Positions 1 through 11,300 of a DNA stretch of 64,000 bases are shown piece by piece (position 1 is the stretch's first letter; each line of letters begins with the position of its first letter). Source of the stretch: Acholoe squamosa (taxonomy: Eukaryota; Annelida; Polychaeta; Phyllodocida; Polynoidae). The translations under genes were made by a program, and so were the position numbers. The stretch spans positions 103,337,891-103,401,890 of the forward strand of contig OX439036.1 of assembly GCA_949317995.1 (NCBI GenBank). The letters are read 5' to 3'. The notes beneath the pieces were generated by a model. It was not told the DNA's origin, ran no database searches, and worked only from the letters and a program-made list of their open reading frames with translations.

Positions 1-125
1 TCCCCTCAGGTGGTGTGTGGTGCACATATGTGCGGGCACTGACACATTGTGAAATGTAGTTCTCGTCATGAATATGACCTTAGCTGTCGAAATGGCGTTA
101 AACCTCTATTACTCACTCACTCACT
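1..125 (+). mobile_element. SINE, subfamily B, cut by window edge
   Basis: The first ~45 bases match the 5' module (…CCCCTCAGG, TGGTGCAC, GGGCACTGACACATT) found in SINE copies near 17.8, 38.7, 43.8 and 59.1 kb. The rest matches the subfamily B 3' half seen at 43.75 kb (TCATGAATATGACC, then AATGGCGTTAAA) and ends in an (ACTC)n tail. The tail sets the sense orientation as plus. The start lies outside the window, so no target duplication can be checked. Confidence 0.75.
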
Positions 126-517
126 AAAACATCCATCACGTTATCAATTGTCACTATATATGGGCTACTCACATTTGCCTTCAAATGTCTGCCTACATTG
201 TAAGTGCCTACCTAAATGTCTATGGACTTGTGGATCTGCAAAATTGTTTGATGCTCTCTAATTGTATTCATCTACTCTCTGTAATTGTATTCTATGGTGA
301 CGATATGGCATGGGGGCTTGCAGTAAGGAAACAGGCCGGCACAGGTGGGTAGAGTCCCTTAGTGGGATTTCATTTTGGAGGTAAAGGGGCGCGGCGAGAG
401 CAAACTTACTTTCAGGCTGCTAACATTTTTTTAAATATTTTACTCCACTGTTAACTTAGCACCAATACACCATTACATTTCAAATCATAGACGCAAATCA
501 TGAAATCATATCAAAAT

Positions 518-610
518 GATGGTGGACAAGTTGGATGGTGGATGAGTTGGTAGTGGATGACTTTGATGGTGGACGAGTTGGTAGTGGACGACTTGGATGG
601 TGGACAAGTT
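518..610. repeat. Short tandem repeat, GATGGTGGA units
   Basis: About five degenerate copies of a GATGGTGGAYRAGTTG-type unit (16 and ~31 bp spacing) run head to tail. No coding potential is evident. Confidence 0.8.
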
Positions 611-807
611 AACTGGAATTCTCTGATGCGCATGATCAATAGCTTAAAACCAATACCTCAATCGCTACTGAGGTATGTATAAAAATGTTTTGAGGAGCAA
701 ATGAACAAGACCCTGTCAGATCTATGCAGATCTGGCCTGCAGACATGGACTTACGCGACCAGTGTAACACCCTGCTGATAGAATACAATGCACAGTGTGT
801 ATCCCAC

Positions 808-1157
808 TGTAATGGTTTTGGTTTTACCAGTTAAGTGGTTCAAGTCTCGCTATTCAAAAGAAACACGGAGACAGTAATCCAAGTGTATACCAACAGTTTA
901 TTAGGGTCTTACACCTTTGCGGCTACCCGATAGTTGGAAACATCTAGGGAAGCGTATTCATAACATTTACTCTGTACAGAGGCCTACAAGCCCGGGGCTT
1001 TACATAAATATAGGTGCCCCTTGGTTTGTCGCTAGATGTCCCATAGATCCGGATCGTTGCTGCCACCTACCCGGAACTCTAGGAACATCCAGCGACAGGA
1101 CTCACCTGCCACGCCAGACAACACCTGTTGGTAATAAGGTAACTATATGCCTCTACA
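808..1157 (-). mobile_element. Candidate solo LTR (gypsy-like)
   Basis: The stretch begins TGTAATGG, the same first eight bases as the gypsy-1 LTR at 20521, and ends CTCTACA. Like that LTR it has a reversed polyadenylation-type TTTATT inside (near 898). The flanks CCAC/CTAC are only an imperfect 4-bp duplication. A fragment of the same start recurs at 33715. It could instead be another repeat sharing these ends; the right border is uncertain. Confidence 0.4.
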
Positions 1158-1354
1158 CTACATTAAGTTCCAATTTCATAATCTTGAACAATGATATCTA
1201 ACATTCTACAATTCTACAGCTGGCTGTTTCCCAATCACTAGCTCTCTGCATCCAGTAAAATGTGGTTCTGCACTACAATCCTTTATTAATATGATGCATG
1301 ATTGTAGACCTGGAGTATGTATGCACGCTGAAGGGCTACATCAATGCATTACAC

Positions 1355-1918
1355 CCAGGGGGGCACTCAAGTTTTGATGGGGTATCCACTGCCAAACTGC
1401 TCTCAAAACCAGGACCGGTGAGATGCAGCACAGTCCCAAAAACAGGGACTGGTGACTGGGTGCACCTTTGAAAAGGGGGCCGGTAGACACCCCCCCACAC
1501 ACACACACCAGTAGGCCCTCCAGTGAAATGTGCATGGCCATCAGCACATCTAACTAATCAAATTATAATTAGGCTTGTCTGATGCTTTGTAGATCATAGA
1601 GAAGAGAGACAAAGCCAGCTCAATAACATTCCATTTAGCACCTTGATGGGTAAACAAAGTGTTTGTCTCTGTCATAATTGGTTTATAAACTGTCACATAA
1701 ACATTGCAAACAAGGGGGTACTCAACAAACCTTCTGAAAAAGACCAGTGCCTCTGTATCTCATGAAATCAGAGGACCGGTGGATCAAGGAAGGACCTTGA
1801 AATTAGGGGACATGTGGATCATTTCTGGAAACTAGGACTGGTCCATTCCCCTGGATTTAGGGGGCCGGTAGTTTGGCAGTCAGCGGGGACCATCATAGAG
1901 TGAGTAGCCCCCCTGGGG
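1355..1918. mobile_element. hAT-like non-autonomous element
   Basis: The two ends are inverted (left CCAGGGGGGCACTCA, right complement CCCCAGGGGGGCTACTC). They are flanked by a perfect 8-bp direct repeat CATTACAC at 1347-1354 and 1919-1926. An 8-bp duplication with CAGGG ends is typical of hAT transposons. Internally it carries repeated GGACCGGTG-like words and no credible ORF, so it would need an outside transposase. Confidence 0.65.
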
Positions 1919-2554
1919 CATTACACTGGCCTTACAGGGCTGATACATGGTGTATGGCATGATGCACGAATGCAGACCTAGTGCTTAAGCTTTATTGATG
2001 CATCATGCTATCAAAGGTACAAAGGTTTGAGGTGTAACATCATATTTATAGGGTTAAAAATGTGTAAAAAAATGCCCATGCTCTTGAGGAGTAGAACAGT
2101 ACAAATATAGCAAGGGTACGACGAACAAGCATAAACATTAAATCGTTGCACACTCCACCAGTAACTGAAGATACATTATGAAAACATCACTGGCCACTTA
2201 TGTGGTATTTCTCTCATCTCGCCTTCCTGGGGAGTGACTGCAGCTGGCTACATGGAAGATGCTCGTTTGTAAGCTCTGGTATTTTTGAGAAAAATAATAG
2301 GCAAAGGTTATATTAGAGATGTATAAACTTTCAATTGGCAAATCTGAGGTCCCAAAACACAATTTATCATCAAAACTGCCACATAATCTATACTGTGTCC
2401 CTAAATATGCTTTGCAGATAGGCAAAACCCATATACCACTTGCAGCTCTATCCCAACGCGACCAGAATAAATGATAAAGACACATTTATAACTTTATTTG
2501 AAGTTTTTATTGATGGGAGAACAAGAACAGGGCAGATCTGGACAATCCATGACA

Positions 2555-2964
2555 ATTGGTCATATATAGGTGCCATACAGGTGTAAAGTATAGGGATGGT
2601 GTAGGTGAGTGGTAGGTGCCATACAGGTATAGGTTTTGTTGCATAAAAGCAAAGTGTTCCTATAGCCATGTTTAGTACTCACGGCCACTGTATAGGTTTT
2701 GTTGCATAAAGGCAAGATGCCCCTGTAGCAATGAGACCACTATATAGGTTTTGTTGCCTAAAGGCAAGGACAAAAATCTGCCCTATAGGTTTTGTTGTGT
2801 AAAGGCAAGTTGATTTTGTGGCATAAAGGATTTTGTTGCATAAAGGCTTTTGTTGTGTAATGCCATTTTTGTCGCGTAAAGGCCCTGCATGAGCCTTTAC
2901 AGAGCAAAATAATACTATTTTGCTGCGTAAACGTATTATTGTTGCATAAAGACCCCACAGTCCT
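2555..2964. repeat. Degenerate AT-rich tandem repeat, GGTTTTGTTGCATAAAGGC
   Basis: Near 2566-2640 there is an outlying copy of the 44-bp minisatellite unit. It is followed by ten or so irregular copies of TATAGGTTTTGTTGCATAAAGGCAAG-like words, some truncated, that lead into the main array. The mixing suggests the two repeats expanded next to each other. Confidence 0.75.
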
Positions 2965-4690
2965 ATAGGTAAGTAAGGGTGGTGTAGGTGAGCGGGAGGT
3001 GTCCTACAGATAAGTAGGGGTGGTGCAGGTGAGTGGCAGGTGTCCTACAGATAAGTAGGGGTGGTGTAGGTGAGTGGCAGGTGTCCTACAGATAAGTAAG
3101 GGTGGTGTAGGTGAGTGGTAGGTGTCCTACAGGTATAAAGTAGGGGTGGTGTAGGTGAGTGGTAGATGCCATACAGGTATAAAGTAGGGGTGGTGTAGGT
3201 GAGTGGTAGGTGTCCTACAGGTAAGTAGGGGTGGTGTAGGTGAGTAGTAGGTGCCATACAGGTATAACGTAGGGGTGGTGTAGGTGAGTGGTAGGTGCCA
3301 TACAGGTATAAAGTATGTGTGGTGTAGGTGAGTGGTAGGTGTCCTACAGGTAAGTAGGGGTGGTGTAGGTGAGTGGAAGGTGCCATACAGGTATAACGTA
3401 GGGGTGGTGTAGGTGAGTGGTAGGTGCCATACAGGTATAAAGTAGGGGTGGTGTAGGTGAGTGGTAGGTGCCATACAGGTATAAAGTAGGGGTGGTGTAG
3501 GTGTGTGGTAGGTGTCCTACAGGTAAGTAGGGGGGTGTAGGTGAGTAGTAGGTGCCACACAGGTATAAAGTAGGGGTGGTGTAGGTGAGTGGTAGGTGCC
3601 ATACAGGTATAAAGTAGGGGTGGTGTAGGTGAGTGGTAGGTGCCATACAGGTATAAAGTAGGGGTGGTGTAGGTGAGTGGTAGGTGCCATACAGGTATAA
3701 AGTAGGGGTGGTGTAGGTGAGTGGTAGGTGCCATACAGGTATAAAGTAGGGGTGGTGTAGGTGAGTGGCAGGTGTCCTACAGATAAGTAGGGGTGGTGTA
3801 GGTGAGTAGTAGGTGCCACACAGCTATAAAGTAGGGGTGGTGTAGGTGAGTGGTAGGTGCCACACAGGTATAAAGTAGGGGTGGTGTAGGTGAGTGGCAG
3901 GTGTCCTACAGGTATAAAGTAGGGATGGTGTAGGTGAGTGGTAGGTGTCCTACAGGTAAGTAGGGGTGGTGTAGGTGAGTGGTAGGTGCCACACAGGTAT
4001 AAAGTAGGGGTGGTGTAGGTGAGTGGTAGGTGCCACACAGGTATAAAGTAGGGGTGGTGTAGGTGAGTGGTAGGTGCCACACAGGTATAAAGTAGGGGTG
4101 GTGTAGGTGAGTGGTAGGTGCCACACAGGTATAAAGTAGGGGTGGTGTAGGTGAGTAGTAGGTGTCCTACAGGTAAGTAGGGGTGGTGTAGGTGAGTAGT
4201 AGGTGCCATACAGGTATAAAGTAGGGGTGGTGTAGGTGTCCTACAGGTAAGTAGGGGTGGTGTAGGTGAGTAGTAGGTGCCATACAGGTATAAAGTAGGG
4301 GTGGTGTAGGTGTGTGGTAGGTGTCCTACAGGTAAGTAGGGGTGGTGTAGGTGAGTAGTAGGTGCCATACAGGTATAACGTAGGGATGGTGTAGGTGAGT
4401 GGTAGGTGCCACACAGGTATAAAGTAGGGGTGGTGTAGGTGAGTGGTAGGTGCCATACAGGTATAAAGTAGGGATGGTGTAGGTGAGTGGTAGGTGTCCT
4501 ACAGGTATAAAGTTGGGATTGTGTAGGTGAGTGGTAGGTGCCATACAGGTATAAAGTAGGGATGGTGTAGGTGAGTGGTAGGTGCCATACAGGTATAAAG
4601 TAGGGATGGTGTAGGTGAATGGTAGGTGCCATACAGGTATAAAGTAGGGGTGGTGTAGGTGAGTAGTAGGTGCCATACAGGTTAGTGCCA
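2965..4690. repeat. G-rich minisatellite, 44/41-bp units, about 40 copies
   Basis: A head-to-tail array. The main unit contains GTGCCATACAGGTATAAAG followed by TAGGGGTGGTGTAGGTGAGTGG and has a period of 44 bp (for example ATACAG at 3601 and 3645). A second unit type with GTCCTACAGGTAAG lacks three bases and is 41 bp. The plus strand is rich in G runs and poor in C. Long minus-strand ORFs rich in THLHHPY arise only because 44 is not a multiple of three, so all frames cycle through the unit. The array lies in the upstream region of the receptor gene that starts at 5286. Confidence 0.95.
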
Positions 4691-5285
4691 GATAGATATA
4701 AGAGGGTTTGGTTGGAAAGGTAAATTAAGCTACATACACGTTTTAATGGTTTCAGGACCAGTCTAATTTCAGAATAGATAGAAATCTAGTTTAACTTTTT
4801 TGACATGTGAGTTATATCAGGGAGGAAACAGTATACAGTGTATACCCTATAATTATGTATTGACTGCTAGGATCATACGGGATTATAGTTAGACATATTA
4901 GATACAGATTTGGGATTATGTAATGAGAAGGGATAATTCAAACAGAGATATGGGTATGGAGGAGTAGTCTGTACCTTCTGATTCCAGTATACGTACCAAT
5001 GTGGGTGTACAAACAGCTGGACCGCACAGCTACACAGATAGAGGAAACCCGTGGAAGGAGTAGGATAATGTATGGAGTGATGTGATATGTATAGCGAGGA
5101 ATCTGGAGGATGTGTGGGTGCAGACATGAAGCCATCCATCTCGTATTTTCCCGTGCGAACGTTACAGGCCTGACACAACATTTTCGTTGACACTGCCAGG
5201 AAACAGTGGCGCGTATGGTTTTTGCCTCCACTTTTGGCACCAGCTTTTGCATACTACGGGACCTGTGGTATCACTGTTAGGCAAC

Positions 5286-5340
5286 ATGGCAGGTCTACCC
5301 CTGTTTTGCCTGTTGACTATTTTATATCTAGCACCACAAG
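5286..5340 (+). CDS. Receptor exon 1: signal peptide
   Basis: ATG in AACATGG context opens MAGLPLFCLLTILYLAPQ, a short hydrophobic signal peptide. It ends in phase 1 at the donor GTAGGT. No earlier in-frame ATG that joins it was seen. Confidence 0.88.
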
Positions 5341-8300
5341 GTAGGTAGTTATTGCAAACCTTGCATATAATATATTTGACGTTTATAGAGGGTTCAGAGG
5401 GTTTCCTAAACTTTTTGGTCTTGCAGAAACTGAATATGGGACCTATGATATGAAATAAGGAATGGCAACCTCTCTTTTTTTTAGGAAAGTTCAGTGGAGC
5501 AAGCGAAATAGGTTGTGATTTGGCAGCTGCTTATACGGGTGTTTCACCGTATTGGTCCTTTTACGGATTTTAATGCATTTGTACATGATGCCCATCTGTC
5601 AGCATGATGTACGAATATAGCTCTGGCAAGTTGCCCTATTTCCCATAGAATAGACCTTGATTACGGAGGTGAGGGGTGACTTTGCCTTTTGCAAAGTCAC
5701 CCCTCACCTCCGTAATCAAGGTCTATATATTGCAAATAGAGCTGGCAGATGGCAGCACCGCTCCTTTACTGTCTCACCCTTCTATATGCATGGATAACAC
5801 CTACATAGTCAACCTGGTAACCAGTACATGCCTGTGCGCAAGAGTGTTTCAGTCATGATTTGAAGACATCAAAATGATACTATGATTGACTTGTGATTGA
5901 TGGCATTAGAATTTAGTGATCCCAAATACTACTCTGAATTACCATGTATTTGCTAAAAAGGTGTTCGTTCAACCTTTTAAGAATAAGGGCTTTGTGTTAC
6001 CTCTCTACCTCTAGCAATCACCATATCTTGATACAAGGCAAAAATTACTAGTGGTACTCCTACCCAAGCTAGTAACTTTTGGGACTATTTTACAGGGTCA
6101 TCATATTATAAACCATTTTAGTAGCAGCCCCCCCCCCCCGTCAGGGTGAAAGCTGCCATCCTTGATGGAGGATTAAATAAGTTTTCATAAACTTCTTCAA
6201 ATTGAGGATAAATCAACAACTTCTCAAAATGGATTTCATCCTTCAGAGGTTTCTTTGTTGTTGCTGAATCATCCTCACTCTGGTTTATTGACAAATACAA
6301 AGTTAGTTCCATTCTCTCACCCTAGGGGGTCACCACTGCATTGGATTCCCGCCACACTGTGCTAGGAATGACGATTGTAAGGTTACACTTAACACCCCCC
6401 CCCCCACACGCCTTATGCGAATCGAGCATAGCTCAAAAGATGAATAAAGATTGACAGATTTTATAGTGTTATTATTCTTGCTTTTTTAAGTGCCTTTCTT
6501 TTCCTGTTCTAGGCTGCTCTGAAAATGTTGAGGCTAACCTGATCCACAGCCTTCTGACAAATTATGATGTCAGTGCACGGCCAATCGTCAACAAATCACA
6601 ACCACTCCTTGTGGGTGTCAGGCTCGCACTGCAGCATATTGTGAAAATGGTAAGTTGATCTTTAGAACATGAGTTCCAGCTGAAGGATATTTTGTTTGTT
6701 TTGTGTAAAAACCCTGGAAACAGATGATGCCTAGTGGTTTTCTGGGAGCACCTGGACAAGTCATTTATAGTCAAGGTCAAGGGTGGGTGGGGGTGGTTCT
6801 GTAGTGGTTTTTGGTGTTGGTCAGCCAGAGGGCAATGTTTAACTCTTTAAGGGCCGCTGATGCAGGAGAACATCATGCCCCTGGATCATGCCTATTGGTC
6901 GTCATGATGCACCAAAGAAGTTCTGTCAAGACTATTCACCAGCACTTCCCCAATGAGCGATTGAGCAGTGGGCCATGCTTGTCCATGCTTGGCCCAATAT
7001 AAGCCGACATTGGCCCAATGTATCCTTGCTACCTGGGTCATTGGATCACCATCTTACTTTACCAGTTTGAAGACTGCACTTCTTATGGCCTCATTCATAG
7101 ATGTAGGACCATTGCCATTTCTAGCCCTGAATGCAGCATGATAATGGGGCTGTTGCCAGAACTGAGGATGATTTTAAAATGACATAAAATAGTAGATTTT
7201 CACAAGTTTCTATTACTTTTACATTTTTGACAATTGCTCTACATGAAAGAGGGATGGATATTCATTTAGCCAGGAATAGACTCAATATGAAGAATTACAG
7301 TACATATGTGAAGTTTATCATGGATTTTGTTACCACATGACCATAAAAGTAGGTGTAAGCACCACTAAAACACATTTCCGATTTTTGTGTTAAATTTCCT
7401 AAAGAAAATCTTAGGTCCATGTAAAAGTTCAAAGCGTTTTCTATAAGAAATACTAAAATGTTTAAGATATGTACCCTCATAATGAAGGAAATTCAACATT
7501 TTCTGAGACTTGCAGTACATAAATCTGCACCTCCCAGCTCAATTTCAAGTGTAGTGCAGGACTAGATTATGAACTTTCTTTTTAGATCTCAGCCTGCATG
7601 AAGAAATTGGAAGCAAGCCAAGATCTCATTTCCTTTTCAATTTCTATATTCTTATGTCGGCCAATGCATTCTGATGCATCCTACACATTTAAACCATAGT
7701 ATAAATGCATTAATATGCAAGCATGCATGGCTCGTATCGATGTCAAAAGGCGCCCGGCTTCACATCCTGCTTTAGATATCAAAGACAGGGTATCACTCAT
7801 ATTGGCTGTATGGTACAAAATTATGTTTCAGGATGAGAGGCAGCAGGAGCTCCGGATTAAAGTATGGCAAAACTATGTAAGTATCACGGGGATATGATTA
7901 TTTTGGACAAGGGTGTGTGTAGGTGGACCTTTGGCCTTCATTACCTTTGTTTAAGAGGGAGATTTTGGCAAGAGGCTATTTTTGAAGAAATGAAGATAAG
8001 GTATTGACATGCACAAAGGTTTTCCTTAAAAACAAAACTTAGATAGTGTCCTTTTTTTGGGGCAGAAATGGTATGGTATATGGTTAGAAAGCGACAAGTG
8101 AGATTATTTTTCAATGGAGAGATTTTTTTCTATGCAGTAGACAGATTACATATATCTAATATATATTTAAAGATTCTTTATCACTATCTAGTTTGTTAAT
8201 AGTGTTTAAACCTCAGACTCTGCAGATAGTATTCAACTAAGCTATGTTTGTTTTATCAGAACAAGTTAAACAGCTAATATCTGTTTTCTTTCACCAAGTA

Positions 8301-11300
8301 TTGGAGGGATGAATTTCTCACATGGAATGAGACAGAACATGGAGGAATCAGTAGTCTCAAACTCGTCCTGTCCCGCATCTGGCATCCTGATATAACACTA
8401 TATGATGAGTAGGTATCTTAGGGAGTGGTCATTATTCATCTACAGGGGGGTGGTGGGTTTGAGAGGGGCGTAAAAGATGTTGACCCCTCTTGAGGGGGGC
8501 ATAAGAAATGTTGACCCCTCTTGAATGGGGGGGGGCGTAAAAGAATTAACCCTCTTTTTAGCATAAATGCCCACGTGCTACTATAGATCAAAGAAGGGCG
8601 CTAAAGATAAATAAATAGATAGAACTAAATGACCGTGGTGTACGAGGTGGCCGATCCACCACGAGGGGGGGAGGGGGGATGGATCCGCCAACGAGGACAC
8701 CAGGGAAGTTTAGTCCTATATTTATTTTATGTTTATAGAGGGTTTAAATAAGAAAAAAATTATCGAAATCTGGTACCGTAGTTCCCCGTACAAGCGCCGG
8801 TCCGCCATTTTGAATGTCTACATGCACCCAGAACGAGGCTACGGTACCGGATCGGCCGCTGTGGTGGATCGGCACACGTTACGCCACTGGGGGTGTGGCG
8901 ATCGGCTCCGCAATGCTATCTCTATGGGAAAAAGTTATTCACATAAAATAATGACCACTCCCTTGCACATCAAGAAATTTCTTCTGAGCAAGGAATGCTG
9001 AATCAATGTTAATATTTTGATTGGCCAATGTTGTTTAATTAATTTTCAATGGTGATTCTACGTCTACTAATCAGACTTTGTTTCTCTTTTACAAACTATA
9101 ATTTGCTATGCTAGTTAGCTAGATAATTGCCAGAAATGTGCTGTAAACCCTATGTATAGGTCATGCTGGCAGGCACTATAGTAAGCTTCACATATCTATT
9201 TCCATATTATAATTCAAAGATGAAGCTCACAATTCACCTCAAAGTGAATTTGGATTCAGGTCTCCTGAAGAATTGTCACAGAGATCCTTGAATACTATAG
9301 AGTCCATTGGAACCATAAAAAGGGTGGGAAACCCATGTTTTTTTTGGTGCTGGGATAGAAAATGCGAGGGCTGTCATTTTTCATGATCCTAGTCCATATG
9401 ACCTGTATTGTTATTATGACATGCCCTGAATAGTCAGGGCATGGAATAACAACTTTATCTTAGTAAGTAAAGAGTCTCATTTAGTATGAACATGAATCAT
9501 GAGTATAATGTAACACACCCAACAATTATGTCTAGCCCCATTAGCTACATTAGCATGTTGTCCCCCTTGGGAATGAAGGGTCCCCAGTTCAAATCAAGCA
9601 GGAGTATGGATATGGCTAGTTTTTTTTCTCTCTGGAATTTTGTTGATCTTGTTAGGTCAACTAGTGCTTTACTTTTGTCATTGTAACCTCTAAATATGAC
9701 TTAAAAGAGTATGAAACTCCTTATGATTTCTACTAAGTTAGATACAACACAAACAAAAATAGCTCTCTGAATATGTTGTACCGTAATCTCCCGCGTATAA
9801 GGTGCAGCTCGCGTATAAGGCGCACCCCCAACTCAGAGAATGCAGTTCTAAGTATAAGGCACACCTCTAAGGGCAGATTTCTGTTAATTTAGTACTGTTC
9901 TATAGTAAAAATACCCCCCCCCCCATAAGGCGCACCCCAAACTCGAGGCAATGTCCCTCCCACGTATAAGACTCAACAGCATTTTGTTTGGCGTATAAGA
10001 CGAGCCTTATACGTGGGAGATTACGGTAGTTGGTGAACATTTCTGTTTCTCAAAGGTGCCACCAGATGGCCTTAGTACGGAAAGGAGCTGATTCTAGTTC
10101 TAGGACCACCCCCTAGATGCCCTCTTCTCAGCCTCAGTCTTAAAGATACAATTTCAACTAAAACGACCTGCTGGAAAGTGTTAAGTAAATCATACTGTGG
10201 TTAATGTTACCTATTTCTCTAATTAATAGCATATACCATTTAGGTATTAACACTCTCAGTATGTAAGAATAGAAGCCACCTAGATGTAGAACATTTATTG
10301 TCTATGGTGGGAAATGTTAGTCAAGTTCCTGACCAGGTTAGGGCAGGTAAAGGTTATAACAGAAGGGGGCTCCACCAGCTGGCGCTTATCCTGGTAACAC
10401 CAATAGTCCACTAGGCCTCTATCACCAAATTTTATATAGACTCTCTATGGCTCATTTGCATGACAGAGGTCAAGTGGAAAGTGGATTTAAGGGTATGCAG
10501 TGCACTTTTTAGACACAAGGTGCCACTTATGAGCCATGTAGTAACCCATACTATACAGGTGCCCACTCATCCATGACATGACCAAGGCTTGTTATGTTAT
10601 CCGGTCATTTAAGTGTCGACCTACAGTAAAAATTATTATTCGTATTGTCCAAATTCGAAGCTAATAAACACTGCACAATGTTTTCAAACTCAGGGGATAT
10701 TTTTAGGGAGGTATGTACTGTATGTATGTGGCATGGTTGAAAAATGAGAGAATTTTAACTGGTATACGATCTTTAAGACTGCAGTAGACCTGTAATGACT
10801 AAATGACTAAGTTACACAAATATATCTGTTGCAGCATGAGCGAGGACTCTGCGGATGACTATGATCGCATTTTCCGTGCTGATGTGCAACCGGATGGCAA
10901 CATCACTTTATCAATCCCTAAAGTTATCACCAGTAGGTGTAAAGTGGATATCACTAACTACCCCTTTGATGAGCAGACATGCATTCTCAAGTTTGGCCCG
11001 TGGTCCTACAACCAAGCTGAGGTTGATGTCTTTACTTATTCCCCACCTGCGGATCTGACGCATTACACCACAAGCACTGAATGGAGCATCCTATCCTTTG
11101 ATGCAAAGAAGAATGCGGTTCAGTACACCTGCTGCAAAAAGGCATATGCTGATGTGACCTTCACCCTTCATATCAGACGTAAGTCGCAGTACTTCTGGGC
11201 TAACCTCATTATACCGGGCATGTTGATCACCATGACTGGGCTCTTGGTGTTCTACCTCCCTCCAGAGTCAGGTGAAAAGGTGTCTCTGTGTGTCACCGTT

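Noticed and set aside
917-1201. 94-codon plus ORF
   Set aside because: Falls within the candidate solo LTR and shows no domain.
3045-4632. Long minus-strand ORFs (up to 371 codons) rich in THLHHPYFIPVWHLP repeats
   Set aside because: They lie wholly in the minisatellite. A 44-bp unit translates through all three frames as a 44-residue repeat, so open frames appear by chance of unit content; no start context or splice support.
2965-4690. CRISPR-like array
   Set aside because: Units are contiguous with no unique spacers, in a eukaryotic context; it is an ordinary minisatellite.
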